Origin: an uncultured Parasphingopyxis sp.
Lineage (GTDB): Bacteria > Pseudomonadota > Alphaproteobacteria > Sphingomonadales > Sphingomonadaceae
NCBI RefSeq assembly: GCF_937129435.1
Contig: NZ_CAKZNF010000093.1
Coordinates: 1 to 64,000, forward strand
DNA: 64,000 nucleotides
Direction: 5' to 3'
Position 1 is the first letter of the stretch. The number at the start of each line of letters is the position of its first letter. The translations under genes and the position numbers were made by a program. The notes under the pieces are model-generated. The model saw only the letters and a list, made by a program, of their open reading frames with translations. It was not told the DNA's origin and searched no databases. Below are positions 42,522 to 51,331 of this stretch, in pieces.

Positions 42522-43304
42522 ATGCGCCTCTCCATCTCCGCCATGCTCGATTACACGATCCGCGATTCGGCGGATGTGCTGCTGCAGCTCGAGGTTGCGC
42601 CCGACACCCACGACCAGGTCATCCATCGCGGCCATATGACGGTGTCGACGGGCGCGGAGCTGCATCCGTTTCCGGCCGAGGAAGGGTTCGGGCGCCGCAC
42701 CTGGACGCAGGGCGCGGGCCATTTTCGCGCGGAATACAATGCCGATGTGACGATCGAGCGCGAACGCGCCGATATCGCCGGGCTGCAGGCGATGCCCTAT
42801 CACAAGCTGCCGCAGCTCGTGGTCCCCTATCTCTGGCCGAGCCGCTATTGCCAGTCGGACCGGTTCGAGATCTTCGTCGGCAAGGTGTTCGGCGATGTCG
42901 CGGGCGGCGACAAGATTATCGCCATGAACGACTGGATCGACGAACAGCTCGACTATGTCCCCGGAACGAGCGACGGCACGACGACCGCCGTCGACACCTT
43001 CACGACGCGCGAGGGAATCTGCCGCGATTATGCCCATCTGCTGATCACCTTTGCGCGGGCGGCGGGCATTCCGGCTCGCATGGTCTCGGCCTATGGGCTC
43101 GGCGTCGAACCGCAGGATTTCCATGCCGTGGTCGAAGTCTGGCTCGACGACAAATGGCATCTGATCGACCCGAGCCGCTTGGCGGAGCAGGACGGGCTCG
43201 CCCGCATCGTCGTCGGCCGCGACGCCACCGACATCGCCTTCATGACGATCTTCGGATCGGCACAGCTCAACGAGCAGAAGGTGAGCGTGGAGCGGGTGGA
43301 TTGA
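42522..43304 (+). CDS. Transglutaminase-like cysteine protease-fold protein
   Basis: 260 residues. The papain-like triad is visible: GICRDYAH (Cys), DFHAVVEVW (His) and LIDPS (Asp). The N-terminal 150 residues form the usual beta-rich companion domain. Members act as peptidases, amidases or transglutaminases, often linked to cell-envelope or amino-acid polymer handling; the target is unknown. ATG at 42522 after GGACGCTC. The upstream 125 bases contain no other gene. Confidence 0.85.
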   Translation: MRLSISAMLDYTIRDSADVLLQLEVAPDTHDQVIHRGHMTVSTGAELHPFPAEEGFGRRTWTQGAGHFRAEYNADVTIERERADIAGLQAMPYHKLPQLVVPYLWPSRYCQSDRFEIFVGKVFGDVAGGDKIIAMNDWIDEQLDYVPGTSDGTTTAVDTFTTREGICRDYAHLLITFARAAGIPARMVSAYGLGVEPQDFHAVVEVWLDDKWHLIDPSRLAEQDGLARIVVGRDATDIAFMTIFGSAQLNEQKVSVERVD

Positions 43305-43315
43305 CACTCTAAACC

Positions 43316-43500
43316 TTCTCCCGTCGGGAGAAGGCTACGCAGCCTTGCCGACAAAGGAGGCTAGGCGGAGTTGGATGAGGGGTTCCGCGCTCTCGAAAGG
43401 TGCGATCCCTTCACCCAGCTCGTTCTAAGCCGATTGTGCCCCCGGCACAATCTTGGGTTGCCGGGGGCAACCCAACTTGGCACTCCCGATGGGAGAGGGT
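43316..43500. repeat. Composite intergenic repeat region
   Basis: CCTTCTCCCGTCGGGAGAAGG is a perfect hairpin at 43316-43336. A second part reads GTGCCCCCGGCACAATCTTGGGTTGCCGGGGGCAACCC (about 43437-43474) and folds into two nested stems, and the block ends ACTCCCGATGGGAGAGGG, which could pair with the first part. No gene is present in the block. Confidence 0.55.
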
Positions 43501-43506
43501 TTGGCC

Positions 43507-44379
43507 ATGCTCCGCTACATCATCATCGGCGTGCTTGTGCTGCTGGCGTCCGGCGCGGCGATCTGGTTTCTTGTGCCGCCACTGACGCTGTTCAACGCCA
43601 TCGTGCCCAAGGACGCGGGGTCGGCGCTCGTCGCGAGCGACCGGTCCTTCGGCTCCGATCCGCGCCAGTCGCTCGACGTCTATGCGCCGACAAGGGCGGG
43701 CGCGGGAGACCGGCTGCCCGTGATCGTTTTCGTTCATGGCGGCGGCTGGCGCGACGGCAATCGCGAGGGCTATCGCTGGGCGGGGCGCGCATTCGCCGCG
43801 CAAGGCTTCGTCGCCATCGTCACCGGCTATCGCCTGTCGCCACAGGTCCATTTCCCCGATTTCGTCGTCGATGTCGCCGAAGCCGTGCGCTGGACCCGCG
43901 CCCATGCCGCAGACCATGGCGGCGACCCGGGCCGCATCGTCCTTGTCGGCCATAGCGCCGGCGCGCATATCGCGGCGATGCTGGCGCTCGATCCGCAATG
44001 GCTGGGCGAGGATCGCGCGGCGATTGCAGGCTGGGTCGGCATGTCGGGCCCCTATGATTTCCTGCCGCTCGACACGCCCGCGACGATCGGCGCCTTCGGC
44101 CGCGTCGAGGAGCCCGAAGAAACGCAGCCTGTGAACCATGTCAGCGAGGGCGACCCGCCCGCTCTCCTGCTTCATGGCAGCGAGGACACCGTGGTCCGCC
44201 CGCGGCAGAGCACGAACATGGAGCGCCTCCTGAAGCAGGCAGGCGTCTTCGCCGAGGCGCGGCTCTATGAAGGTGCCGGCCATATCAATATCATGACGGC
44301 GGTGTCGCGCTGGGGGCGGGGGAGTTATCCGACGTTGCGGGACGTCGCCGAATTCACGCGGGAGGTGGCGGGGCGCTGA
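43507..44379 (+). CDS. Alpha/beta hydrolase, esterase/lipase HGGG type
   Basis: 290 residues from the ATG at 43507 (GGGAGAGGG in front). One N-terminal membrane helix (about 3-26) anchors a catalytic domain: VFVHGGGW oxyanion-hole motif, LVGHSAGAH nucleophile elbow with Ser, LHGSEDTVV (Asp) and GAGHINI (His). This fits the hormone-sensitive-lipase-like carboxylesterases. The stop sits two bases before cloverleaf element copy 4. Confidence 0.85.
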   Translation: MLRYIIIGVLVLLASGAAIWFLVPPLTLFNAIVPKDAGSALVASDRSFGSDPRQSLDVYAPTRAGAGDRLPVIVFVHGGGWRDGNREGYRWAGRAFAAQGFVAIVTGYRLSPQVHFPDFVVDVAEAVRWTRAHAADHGGDPGRIVLVGHSAGAHIAAMLALDPQWLGEDRAAIAGWVGMSGPYDFLPLDTPATIGAFGRVEEPEETQPVNHVSEGDPPALLLHGSEDTVVRPRQSTNMERLLKQAGVFAEARLYEGAGHINIMTAVSRWGRGSYPTLRDVAEFTREVAGR

Positions 44380-44380
44380 A

Positions 44381-44530
44381 TTGTCAGACTCGACCTAGCG
44401 GTCGAGCGCCGCACCGGCCCGCACCCCCACCCGGCCTCCCATTCAGGATACTCTCGTGGGAGGCCGGGTGGGGGTGGGGGTGGGGGTGCGGACCGGTGCG
44501 GCGCTTTGGCGCTAGCCAAAGTCTGACAAA
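44381..44530. repeat. Cloverleaf palindromic element, copy 4, with expanded G-tract
   Basis: TTGTCAGA, side hairpin CTCGACCTAGCGGTCGAG, CGCCGCACC, central hairpin, GGTGCGGCG, side hairpin CTTTGGCGCTAGCCAAAG and TCTGACAAA. On the right side of the centre the unit GGGGGT is reiterated (44466-44488), giving four runs of five G that could form a G-quadruplex. Confidence 0.85.
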
Positions 44531-44541
44531 AAGCTCCCCCC

Positions 44542-45621
44542 TCACATCTCCCCGTGGCTCGAATAGTCCGAATAGTGGTCGTTCGGCCGGGCAAAGGCGG
44601 TGAAGCTCATTCCGATGGTCAGACTCAACCCCTCGACATGGTGCCACCAGCCTACGGGGAGGAAGAGCGCCTGGCCGGGGCCGAGCGTGCATTCGATGAC
44701 GCGCGGCTTGCCGGGTTCGGGATCGCCCGCCGGAAGGTCGGCGCCCGACCAGCCACTATAACAATGCCGGTTGTTCCGCATCAGCGGCGTATCGTGCGGG
44801 GCCACCATCTTCACCCGCTTTTCGCCGGCGATCTGGACCAGCAGATTGTTGGTGAGGTCGTGGTGGAAGGGCGTGATCGTCCCCTTCGGTCCCATCCAGA
44901 AGAAACCCTGCTGTTCGCCGCCCTCTTCCAGAATGCCCGGGATCGGCGCGATTTCATCGTAGAGCGGCGCGAGCCGGTCGCGATTGCGGTCGGCATTGTT
45001 CGCCGTGATATAGAAGTCGTTCGTCGGCGCGGTGCCGCGAAAGCGTTCGGCGAGTGCGGAGAACGGCACCAGCCTTTCATGCTGCAGATTGTTATATTCG
45101 TAATCGGCGTCCGCCTCGCGGCCGTCCTGCACCGCGACCTTGGTCTCGCCCAGCGTTTCGGCGATGTGATCGAGGCTCCACAGGTCCATCGCGGGCCAAT
45201 GATCGACCAGCCCGTCGATCAGCACCGGCCGCCCGTGCGCATAATAATCGGCGAAAAAGCGGTCGGGCGCGATCTTCTCCTCATGCGCCAGCTCGCCGAT
45301 GGCTGGATCGAGCGCGGCAGCCTTGCGCTGGTTGGCGAGCACCCATTCATATTTGCGCAGCCGGGTCTGCAGCTTCGTCATCCCGCGGTAGAACGGGTCG
45401 CGGGTCGCCGCCGTGATCTCCTTGCGGACAACATCGGCAGGGAAGCCGCGCATCGAGAGCCATTTCGCAACCTGGTCGGGATGTTCGCCGCCGATCATCC
45501 GCTCGGCCATCTGCTCGCGAACCTCGTCGGTCATGATTGCCGCCGGCCGGAACGTCATGCGCGGCGCGGAGAAAATCGGCTTGCCTGTCATGGCTCGTGT
45601 CCCGTCTTGCGTGCGAATCAT
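44542..45621 (-). CDS. JmjC-like cupin dioxygenase
   Basis: 359 residues. The Fe(II)/2-oxoglutarate motif appears as TPFHHDLTNN (HxD) and LPVGWWHHVEG (distal His), with VLIDGLVDHWPAM in the lead strand. Members hydroxylate protein side chains. The N-terminal 110 residues are helical (AERMIGGEHPDQVAKWLSMRGFPADVVRKEI), an extension that may bind substrate. Starts are possible at 45621 or 45591; neither has a strong Shine-Dalgarno. It is unrelated in detail to the JmjC-like gene at 27284, which belongs to the ribosomal-oxygenase group. Confidence 0.82.
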   Translation of the reverse strand: MIRTQDGTRAMTGKPIFSAPRMTFRPAAIMTDEVREQMAERMIGGEHPDQVAKWLSMRGFPADVVRKEITAATRDPFYRGMTKLQTRLRKYEWVLANQRKAAALDPAIGELAHEEKIAPDRFFADYYAHGRPVLIDGLVDHWPAMDLWSLDHIAETLGETKVAVQDGREADADYEYNNLQHERLVPFSALAERFRGTAPTNDFYITANNADRNRDRLAPLYDEIAPIPGILEEGGEQQGFFWMGPKGTITPFHHDLTNNLLVQIAGEKRVKMVAPHDTPLMRNNRHCYSGWSGADLPAGDPEPGKPRVIECTLGPGQALFLPVGWWHHVEGLSLTIGMSFTAFARPNDHYSDYSSHGEM

Positions 45622-45924
45622 CGCATAAAGTGGCTGATATGACGGCGCAATGACGCGCCGATGACACTCATCGGTCGACGAAACGCAATTTTCCGTCCCG
45701 CGCGCGGAGAAAAACGACAGCCGTCGTTAGGTTGGTCGCCGCCGCTTGGCCGTTCGTCGATTGGGCGGAAAGCGCGGCGCGATGGTCGAAGGTCGCGTGA
45801 TCGGTCCCGGCGAACGGGCTATTTCGATGATCGGAGGCGGAACACGGAACACTCCGGTCCGCCAGCCGAGAAAAACGTTCAATCCGGCCGGGTACCAACT
45901 TGGCCAAGGTTCAGGAGACCTACC

Positions 45925-46245
45925 ATGAAGAAGTTTGCTTTCGCCCTCGCCGCCGTTGCCACCGCGGCCACCACCAATTTCGCCGCGCTGTCGCCGGCCA
46001 TGGCGCAGCCGCCATCGGTCACGATCGACACGACCGGCTACGATGTCGGCACCCAGGCCGGCTATGACGCGCTCGCCGGCCAGGTCGGCCGCGCCTCGCG
46101 CCAGGTCTGCGGCAATTTCGACATGCGCAACCTCGACATCGCGCCCGAAGTCATCGCCTGCCGCAGCGAAACGCACGCCAATGCGATGGCGCAGCTCGAC
46201 CAGATCGCCGGCGAAGGCCGCGTCACCGTCGTCGCCTCGCGCTAG
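45925..46245 (+). CDS. UrcA-family exported protein
   Basis: 106 residues from the ATG at 45925, with CAGGAG in front; longer frames upstream are arginine-rich and rejected. Signal peptide to about AMAQ, then the UrcA signature: VTIDTTGYDVGTQAGYDALAGQVGRASRQVCGN and IACRSE, with two Cys. A small periplasmic protein of unknown function, typical of sphingomonads. An intrinsic terminator follows. Confidence 0.88.
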   Translation: MKKFAFALAAVATAATTNFAALSPAMAQPPSVTIDTTGYDVGTQAGYDALAGQVGRASRQVCGNFDMRNLDIAPEVIACRSETHANAMAQLDQIAGEGRVTVVASR

Positions 46246-46289
46246 ACCCGCTCCCGCAAACCTTGCCGCCCCGCAAGGTTTCAAAGGCG

Positions 46290-46327
46290 CCCCCCGGACA
46301 GTCCCTCGTCCGGGGGGTGATCTTTTA
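46290..46327 (+). terminator. Intrinsic terminator after urcA-family gene
   Basis: CCCCCCGGAC and GTCCGGGGGG form a perfect 10-bp stem with an 8-base loop, followed by TGATCTTTTATTT. Confidence 0.85.
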
Positions 46328-46338
46328 TTTGGGAAAGC

Positions 46339-46477
46339 TTCTGTCAGACTTTGGCTAGCGCCAAAGCGCGGCGCCAGCCCTCTCCCCCACCCGACCTCCC
46401 ATGAGCATACACTGAGTGGGAGGTCGGGTGGGGGAGAGGGCTGGTGCCGCGCCGAGCCAAAGGCGAGGTCTGACAAA
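46339..46477. repeat. Cloverleaf palindromic element, copy 5
   Basis: The left end is a variant (TTCTGTCAGA), then side hairpin CTTTGGCTAGCGCCAAAG, CGCGGCGCC, the central hairpin (CCCCCACCCGACCTCCCA type), GGTGCCGCG, side hairpin GCCGAGCCAAAGGCGAGG and TCTGACAAA. The left arm here is the one found on the right in copies 2 and 4. Confidence 0.85.
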
Positions 46478-46487
46478 AAATCCCCCC

Positions 46488-48407
46488 CTAAAACCCGACG
46501 CCCACGAACAACCGACCGCCGACACCGTCAAAGTCATCGCCGCCGAAGCTCGCATGGCCGAGCAGGCCGATTTCGAGCTTACCCACCGGGTTCACCGCGA
46601 CGCTCGCCTCGATCCGGCCATAGTCGCCATCGGGTGCATCGACGCGGTGGGTGCGGGTGAAATCGGGGAGCGAGACGAGCGCGGTGCGGACGTCCTGCGG
46701 ATCGTCGTCGAGCGCGAAATGCCAGGTGCCGCGCACCCAGAACTGGCCGTCGGGCAGTCCGTTGCCGCCGAAACGCGCCGACAGGCCGAGACCCGCCTCG
46801 CCGTAAAAGGCCTCGCTTTCCTGATCGAAGACGATCTGCGACAGGCCCGTGGCGCCGCTTTCGGCGTAGCCGTCGACGTCCGATCGCGACCAGCCGAGCC
46901 GCCCGAGCGGGTGCACCATGACGGCAGGCGAGAGCGGGATATTGCCCATCGCCTGCGCGCTCACCGATACGCTCGTGCCGTCGGTCGACCCGCTGCTGAC
47001 CTGTCCGGCAACGCCCGTCGTGCGCGCGATATCGTCGAAATTGTCGAACCCGACCGAGGCGGCGGCCGAAAGCGAGATCCGCCCGCCCTCATAGCCGATA
47101 AAGCCGCCGATATTCGCGGTATCGCGGTCGAAACCGGCGGCGATGTCCTGAAAGGCGACATCGGCGTCGGTGTAGGAAGCGGCGACGCCGGCCTCGAACC
47201 CGCCGCCGAAACCATAGGCCGCCACCGCGCCGATCCGCGCCCCTTGTGCATCATAGGCGAGCGCCTGTGGCGCGCCGCCGCGCTCGTAGAAATCATAGGC
47301 GCTGTCGACGGCCAGGAGGAACCCTTCGCGCCACGGAATCGCCAGCAGGTCGCGCGCGACGGCTTCGGTGCCGATGCGCGCCGTTTCGCCGAGCGCCGCA
47401 ATGGTGCGCGGCGCGCGGACCGTGTCGGCGAGGAACAGCGCCTGCAGCCGGTGCCCCGCCGCCGTCGGGAAGAAAGCGTCCCAGAAGAGGAACCGGTCCT
47501 GCACCGCCTGCGGCGCGTTCAGGCATTGCGCGACGAGCGAGCATGGCGTCGTGACGTCGCCGAAACCGTATTTCGCCGGATTGGCGGCGACGTCGTTTTG
47601 CAGCGTGAAGATGTCCGCGATCAGCACCGACTGGTCGCCCGGCGCGATGGCCGAGAGCTGCGTCACGAGCGCATTGTTGGTCTGCACACTGAACAGCGTC
47701 GCCAGTTGCTGTCCGCTCAGCCCGCCTGCGGCGGCCGCCGGGGTCAGTCCGATATTGGGCATGTTCGGCACGAGCACCGTGCCCGCACCGGCATCGACCA
47801 GTCGCTGCGCCTGCGTCGCCGTATTGGCCGCGTTGACGGCCGCGCCCTGCGCGATGATCGCGATCGCCTGATTCTGCGGCGGAGCCGTCAGCGCGATCGT
47901 GTTGAGCGCCAGCGCCGCATCGTTGTTCGACGGGTAGAGCAGCATCAGATCGTCGGGGCCGAGCGGGCCCGCGCCCGCGAGAAAGCCCGTCACCTGATTG
48001 GCGATATCGGTATCGTTCAAGGGAAACAGACCGCGCCCGATCGGCCCGGGGATCGAGCTGCCATTGCCGATCAGCGCCCCGCCCGCGAGCGACACGGGCA
48101 ACTGGTCCGAAAACGCATTCCCGACGGCGTTGTTGGTGACATTGGCCGGATCATAGCCGAGCAGACCAGGGAGGATTTCGGCGGCAACCGGCCCGTTGGA
48201 AAACCGGCCGCCGAAATTCGGAGGCGAGGCGGGGAAATTCGCATCGAACGGGCCGAGCCCGGCGGCATTCGCCGCACGCAGGATCGGCGGGATATTCCCC
48301 GGATCGGCGATATTGTCCCCGAACACGCCCACGCTTTGCGCATGGGCGGTCCCGGCGCCCGCAACGGCGAGGACTGTGGAAAGCAGCAATTTGGATAAGG
48401 TCTTCAC
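46488..48407 (-). CDS. Autotransporter with degenerate GDSL passenger domain
   Basis: 639 residues from a GTG at 48407 (AAGGAG in front). Signal peptide to about AHAQ, then an SGNH/GDSL-type passenger and a C-terminal 12-strand barrel (about residues 370-639, ending in Phe as is usual). The hydrolase blocks are eroded: GDSL is GDNI (Asn32 for Ser), the GxND block is SNND, and the DxxHPT block is DAFFPTAAGH (Phe for His). Adhesion or surface structure is more plausible than esterase activity. The 3' end abuts element copy 5. Confidence 0.85.
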   Translation of the reverse strand: MKTLSKLLLSTVLAVAGAGTAHAQSVGVFGDNIADPGNIPPILRAANAAGLGPFDANFPASPPNFGGRFSNGPVAAEILPGLLGYDPANVTNNAVGNAFSDQLPVSLAGGALIGNGSSIPGPIGRGLFPLNDTDIANQVTGFLAGAGPLGPDDLMLLYPSNNDAALALNTIALTAPPQNQAIAIIAQGAAVNAANTATQAQRLVDAGAGTVLVPNMPNIGLTPAAAAGGLSGQQLATLFSVQTNNALVTQLSAIAPGDQSVLIADIFTLQNDVAANPAKYGFGDVTTPCSLVAQCLNAPQAVQDRFLFWDAFFPTAAGHRLQALFLADTVRAPRTIAALGETARIGTEAVARDLLAIPWREGFLLAVDSAYDFYERGGAPQALAYDAQGARIGAVAAYGFGGGFEAGVAASYTDADVAFQDIAAGFDRDTANIGGFIGYEGGRISLSAAASVGFDNFDDIARTTGVAGQVSSGSTDGTSVSVSAQAMGNIPLSPAVMVHPLGRLGWSRSDVDGYAESGATGLSQIVFDQESEAFYGEAGLGLSARFGGNGLPDGQFWVRGTWHFALDDDPQDVRTALVSLPDFTRTHRVDAPDGDYGRIEASVAVNPVGKLEIGLLGHASFGGDDFDGVGGRLFVGVGF

Positions 48408-48504
48408 GCGGCAAATCTCCTTGAAGGGGAAAGATGCGACCCGCGTCGGGGGCTTAGAATCATGTCCGGGGCGCGCGGTCAAGCCGCGAACCCGGATAAG
48501 CCTG

Positions 48505-49932
48505 TCAGGCCAGGAAGCTTTGCACCGCGTCGACGAGCCGCGCCATCGCCGGTTCGCGGCTGAGCGGCACATGGCTGTTGCTGTCGAGCGTGACGAGCGT
48601 CGCCCCCGGTATCGTCGCCGCCAGTTCGATGCCCGACGCCATCGGGACACGCTGGTCGCCGCGCGAATGGATGACGAGCGTCGGCGCCTGCACGGTCGCC
48701 AGCCGGTCGCGGACGTCGATGTGGGAGAAGATATCAAGAAAGCGCAGCGCGTTTTCCGGGCTGGCCGTCTGCTTTTGATAATCGTTGAACCAGGCGATCT
48801 CCTCGCCCGTCGCATCGGGATAGAAGGTCTGCGAGAAAAGCTGGCGATAGACGGGATTGTCCTCGCCCCATCCGTGCTCGACCAGCGTCAGCACCGCCTC
48901 GCGCTGCGCCCTCTCTTCGGGCTTGGCGAACTGCCGCCACCCCGCGGCATAGCCGCCGATCAGGATGAGCTGGCTGACCTTCTCCGAATGACGCGCCGCA
49001 TATTCGATCGAAACGGCACCGCCCTGCGAGATGCCGAGCAGCGGGAAGCGATCCAGCCCGACCCGGTCGACCACGGTTTCCAGGTCCTCGACGAAGCTGT
49101 CGAAATCGATCCGCTCGACATCCCATTGCGACAGCCCGCTGCCGCGTTCGTCATAGCGCACGAGCATGCGCGAACGCGAAATACCCTCGATCAGATGGCC
49201 CCATAACGGGCTGTCCCAATCGCGTTCGAGATGGTTGATCCAGTTCGCCGCCTTGACGAGCGGCGGCCCGTCGCCGGTCACCGCATAGGCGATCTGGGTG
49301 CCGTCTTCGGCGAGGCAATAATGGATCTGATGTTCGACGGGCTTGCCGGAAGGCGGTGGCGCAGCGCGCTCGCCGCTATCTTCGCCGATCCGTTCCGCCT
49401 CGCTGCGGCAACGCTCGCGATCGGCGGCCGAAAGATTTTCCGATTCCGCCGCGCGGACAAGCCAGTCGCGCCGGCGGGCGTCGACCGCAGCGCGCTCCGC
49501 CGCCAGCCAGTTGTCGTAGAAATCGGACCCGTGCCATTCGAGCCCGGCAAGCGGCTGTTCGAACATGCCCTTGACGGCCGAAGGCTCCGGTTCGTCGCCG
49601 AGCCGGTCGATGTCGAGCGTGAAATAATCGGGATCGAGCGAGACGGTCTCGCGATCGCCCTTCAGCGCATCGGCATCCTCGCCCAGCGCGGCGCGCAGCT
49701 TGGACAATGACCAGCGCAAGGCCGCACGCGGATCGTCCGGCACGTTGAAGAAGACCTCGCACAACCGTTCGCGCCGATGCACCCGCTGTTCGCGCAGGAG
49801 AAAGACGAACAACGCGCGCGTCTTGCGAGATGCGGGAAGGGCGAGCGGCGTCCCGCCCCGGCTCAGCTCAAGCTCGCCGAGCAGGCGCACCACGATCCGA
49901 TCCTGCCGGTCTTCGCCCCCTGCCATCGCCAT
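48505..49932 (-). CDS. SARP-type winged-helix fused to alpha/beta hydrolase
   Basis: 475 residues from the ATG at 49932; an earlier in-frame ATG (50031) is possible. Residues about 10-90 are an OmpR/SARP-type winged helix (RLLGELELSRGG, LPASRKTRALFVFLLREQRVHRRERL, AALRWSLSKLRAAL), followed by a short bacterial-activator-like region. Residues about 195-475 are an alpha/beta hydrolase: GISQGG nucleophile elbow, HSRGDQRVP (Asp) and SNSHVPL (His). A DNA-binding regulator with an intact hydrolase triad may sense or process its ligand. It is divergent from the small ORF and methyltransferase. Confidence 0.75.
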   Translation of the reverse strand: MAMAGGEDRQDRIVVRLLGELELSRGGTPLALPASRKTRALFVFLLREQRVHRRERLCEVFFNVPDDPRAALRWSLSKLRAALGEDADALKGDRETVSLDPDYFTLDIDRLGDEPEPSAVKGMFEQPLAGLEWHGSDFYDNWLAAERAAVDARRRDWLVRAAESENLSAADRERCRSEAERIGEDSGERAAPPPSGKPVEHQIHYCLAEDGTQIAYAVTGDGPPLVKAANWINHLERDWDSPLWGHLIEGISRSRMLVRYDERGSGLSQWDVERIDFDSFVEDLETVVDRVGLDRFPLLGISQGGAVSIEYAARHSEKVSQLILIGGYAAGWRQFAKPEERAQREAVLTLVEHGWGEDNPVYRQLFSQTFYPDATGEEIAWFNDYQKQTASPENALRFLDIFSHIDVRDRLATVQAPTLVIHSRGDQRVPMASGIELAATIPGATLVTLDSNSHVPLSREPAMARLVDAVQSFLA

Positions 49933-50046
49933 TCCCACGCAATTCCCACGGCTCCCGAGTCGGCTTTCTACGCTGATTCCAACGGTCGTTCCAACTGTAC
50001 GCGCCGATAAGCGCATCATCGAAAACGCCAATCAACGGAGTGAACC

Positions 50047-50127
50047 ATGTTTCGCGAATCGACCGTCTTCATCGCCCTGCTTGCCGCGCATGCCGCGCTG
50101 TTCCAGCAGCTCGTCCTCAGCATCTGA
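50047..50127 (+). CDS. 26-residue hydrophobic ORF upstream of a methyltransferase
   Basis: MFRESTVFIALLAAHAALFQQLVLSI, starting after GGAG at the correct spacing and ending 27 bases before the methyltransferase start. Almost all residues after 6 are hydrophobic, so it could be a single-helix membrane peptide or a leader peptide. It is divergent from the SARP-hydrolase gene. Confidence 0.5.
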   Translation: MFRESTVFIALLAAHAALFQQLVLSI

Positions 50128-50154
50128 CCCAAACCCTTCAGCCAGGAGAATTCC

Positions 50155-51255
50155 ATGTGCACCACGATGACCCACGAAGCCGCCGCGACGCCGGCGGACG
50201 ACCTCACCCCCGGGCAGCAGGCCTTTTCGGAGCATATTTTCCGCACGATCAACGGCGGCGCCGCTTCGCTGATGATTGCGATCGGCCATCGCACCGGCCT
50301 TTGGGACGCCCTGAATGACGGCGAGCGCGTGACCAGCGTTTCGCTTGCCGCCAAGGCCCAGCTCGACGAACGCTATGTCCGCGAATGGCTGGCCGCGATG
50401 GCGACCGCGCGCATCGTCGAATATGCGCCGGAAAGCGGCGAGTATTGGCTGCCGGCCGATCATGCCGTCTTTCTCGGCAAGGACGCCGCGCTCGGCGACA
50501 TGAGTGGGATGTTCCAGTTCATCTCGGTGCTCGGCAATGTCGAGAGCCGGATCGTCGACTGTTTCCGGACCGGCGGCGGCGTGCCCTATGAAGCCTATGA
50601 CCGGTTCCATGAATGCATGGCGCAGGAAAGCGACGTCACCGTCGTCGAGGCGCTGGAAGATCACATCCTGCCGCTCATGCCGGGTCTGACGGACCGGCTG
50701 GAGCAGGGGATCGCGGTCGCCGATATCGGCTGCGGCTCGGGCCGCGCCCTCAACCGGCTCGCCGCGCTCTACCCCAACAGCCGCTTCACCGGCTACGATC
50801 TGTGCGAGGACACCGTGCACCTCGCCCGGTCCGAAGCCGAAGAGCTCGGCCTCACCAACGTCGCCTTCGTCCAGCAGGATGCGACGCTGCTCGACGGCGA
50901 GGATTTGTTCGATCTGATCTTCACCTTCGACGCCGTGCACGATCAGGCGCAGCCGGCCGAGGTGCTCGGCCATATCCGCCGGCTCGTGAAAGACGACGGT
51001 ATCTACCTGATGCAGGATATCGATGCCGCGACCAAGGTTCAGGACAATTTCGACAATCCGCTCGGAACCTTCGTCTACACGATCTCGTGCATGCACTGCA
51101 TGACCGTATCGCTGGCGCAGGGCGGCGTCGGGCTCGGCGCGGCCTGGGGCGCCGAACTGGCCGAACAGATGCTCGGCGAGGCTGGGTTTGGCGATGTGTC
51201 GCTGCACCGGCTCCCGCACGACATGATGAACCTCTATTTCGTCTGCCGCCCCTAG
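50155..51255 (+). CDS. SAM-dependent methyltransferase with N-terminal winged helix
   Basis: 366 residues. The N-terminal 110 residues resemble a winged-helix dimerisation domain (GLWDALNDGERVTSVSLAAKAQLDERYVREWLAAMATARIVEY). Then a class I SAM-binding domain: VADIGCGSGRALNRLA (motif I), FTGYDLCED (motif II), QQDATLLDGEDLFDLIFTFDAVHD. The arrangement resembles O-methyltransferase or Rv2258c-like enzymes. Substrate unknown. AGGAGAATTCC precedes the ATG. It may be controlled by the divergent SARP-hydrolase. Confidence 0.85.
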   Translation: MCTTMTHEAAATPADDLTPGQQAFSEHIFRTINGGAASLMIAIGHRTGLWDALNDGERVTSVSLAAKAQLDERYVREWLAAMATARIVEYAPESGEYWLPADHAVFLGKDAALGDMSGMFQFISVLGNVESRIVDCFRTGGGVPYEAYDRFHECMAQESDVTVVEALEDHILPLMPGLTDRLEQGIAVADIGCGSGRALNRLAALYPNSRFTGYDLCEDTVHLARSEAEELGLTNVAFVQQDATLLDGEDLFDLIFTFDAVHDQAQPAEVLGHIRRLVKDDGIYLMQDIDAATKVQDNFDNPLGTFVYTISCMHCMTVSLAQGGVGLGAAWGAELAEQMLGEAGFGDVSLHRLPHDMMNLYFVCRP

Positions 51256-51277
51256 CCCCCTCCCGCGGCAGACGACC

Positions 51278-51315
51278 GGCCCCGGGGTATCTGCGACCCA
51301 CCCCGGGGCCGTTTT
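51278..51315 (+). terminator. Intrinsic terminator after the methyltransferase
   Basis: GGCCCCGGGGT and ACCCCGGGGCC form a perfect 11-bp stem, followed by GTTTTC. Directly downstream is a second small hairpin, GTTTTC-TTT-GAAAAC. Confidence 0.85.
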
Positions 51316-51331
51316 CTTTGAAAACGGCTGG

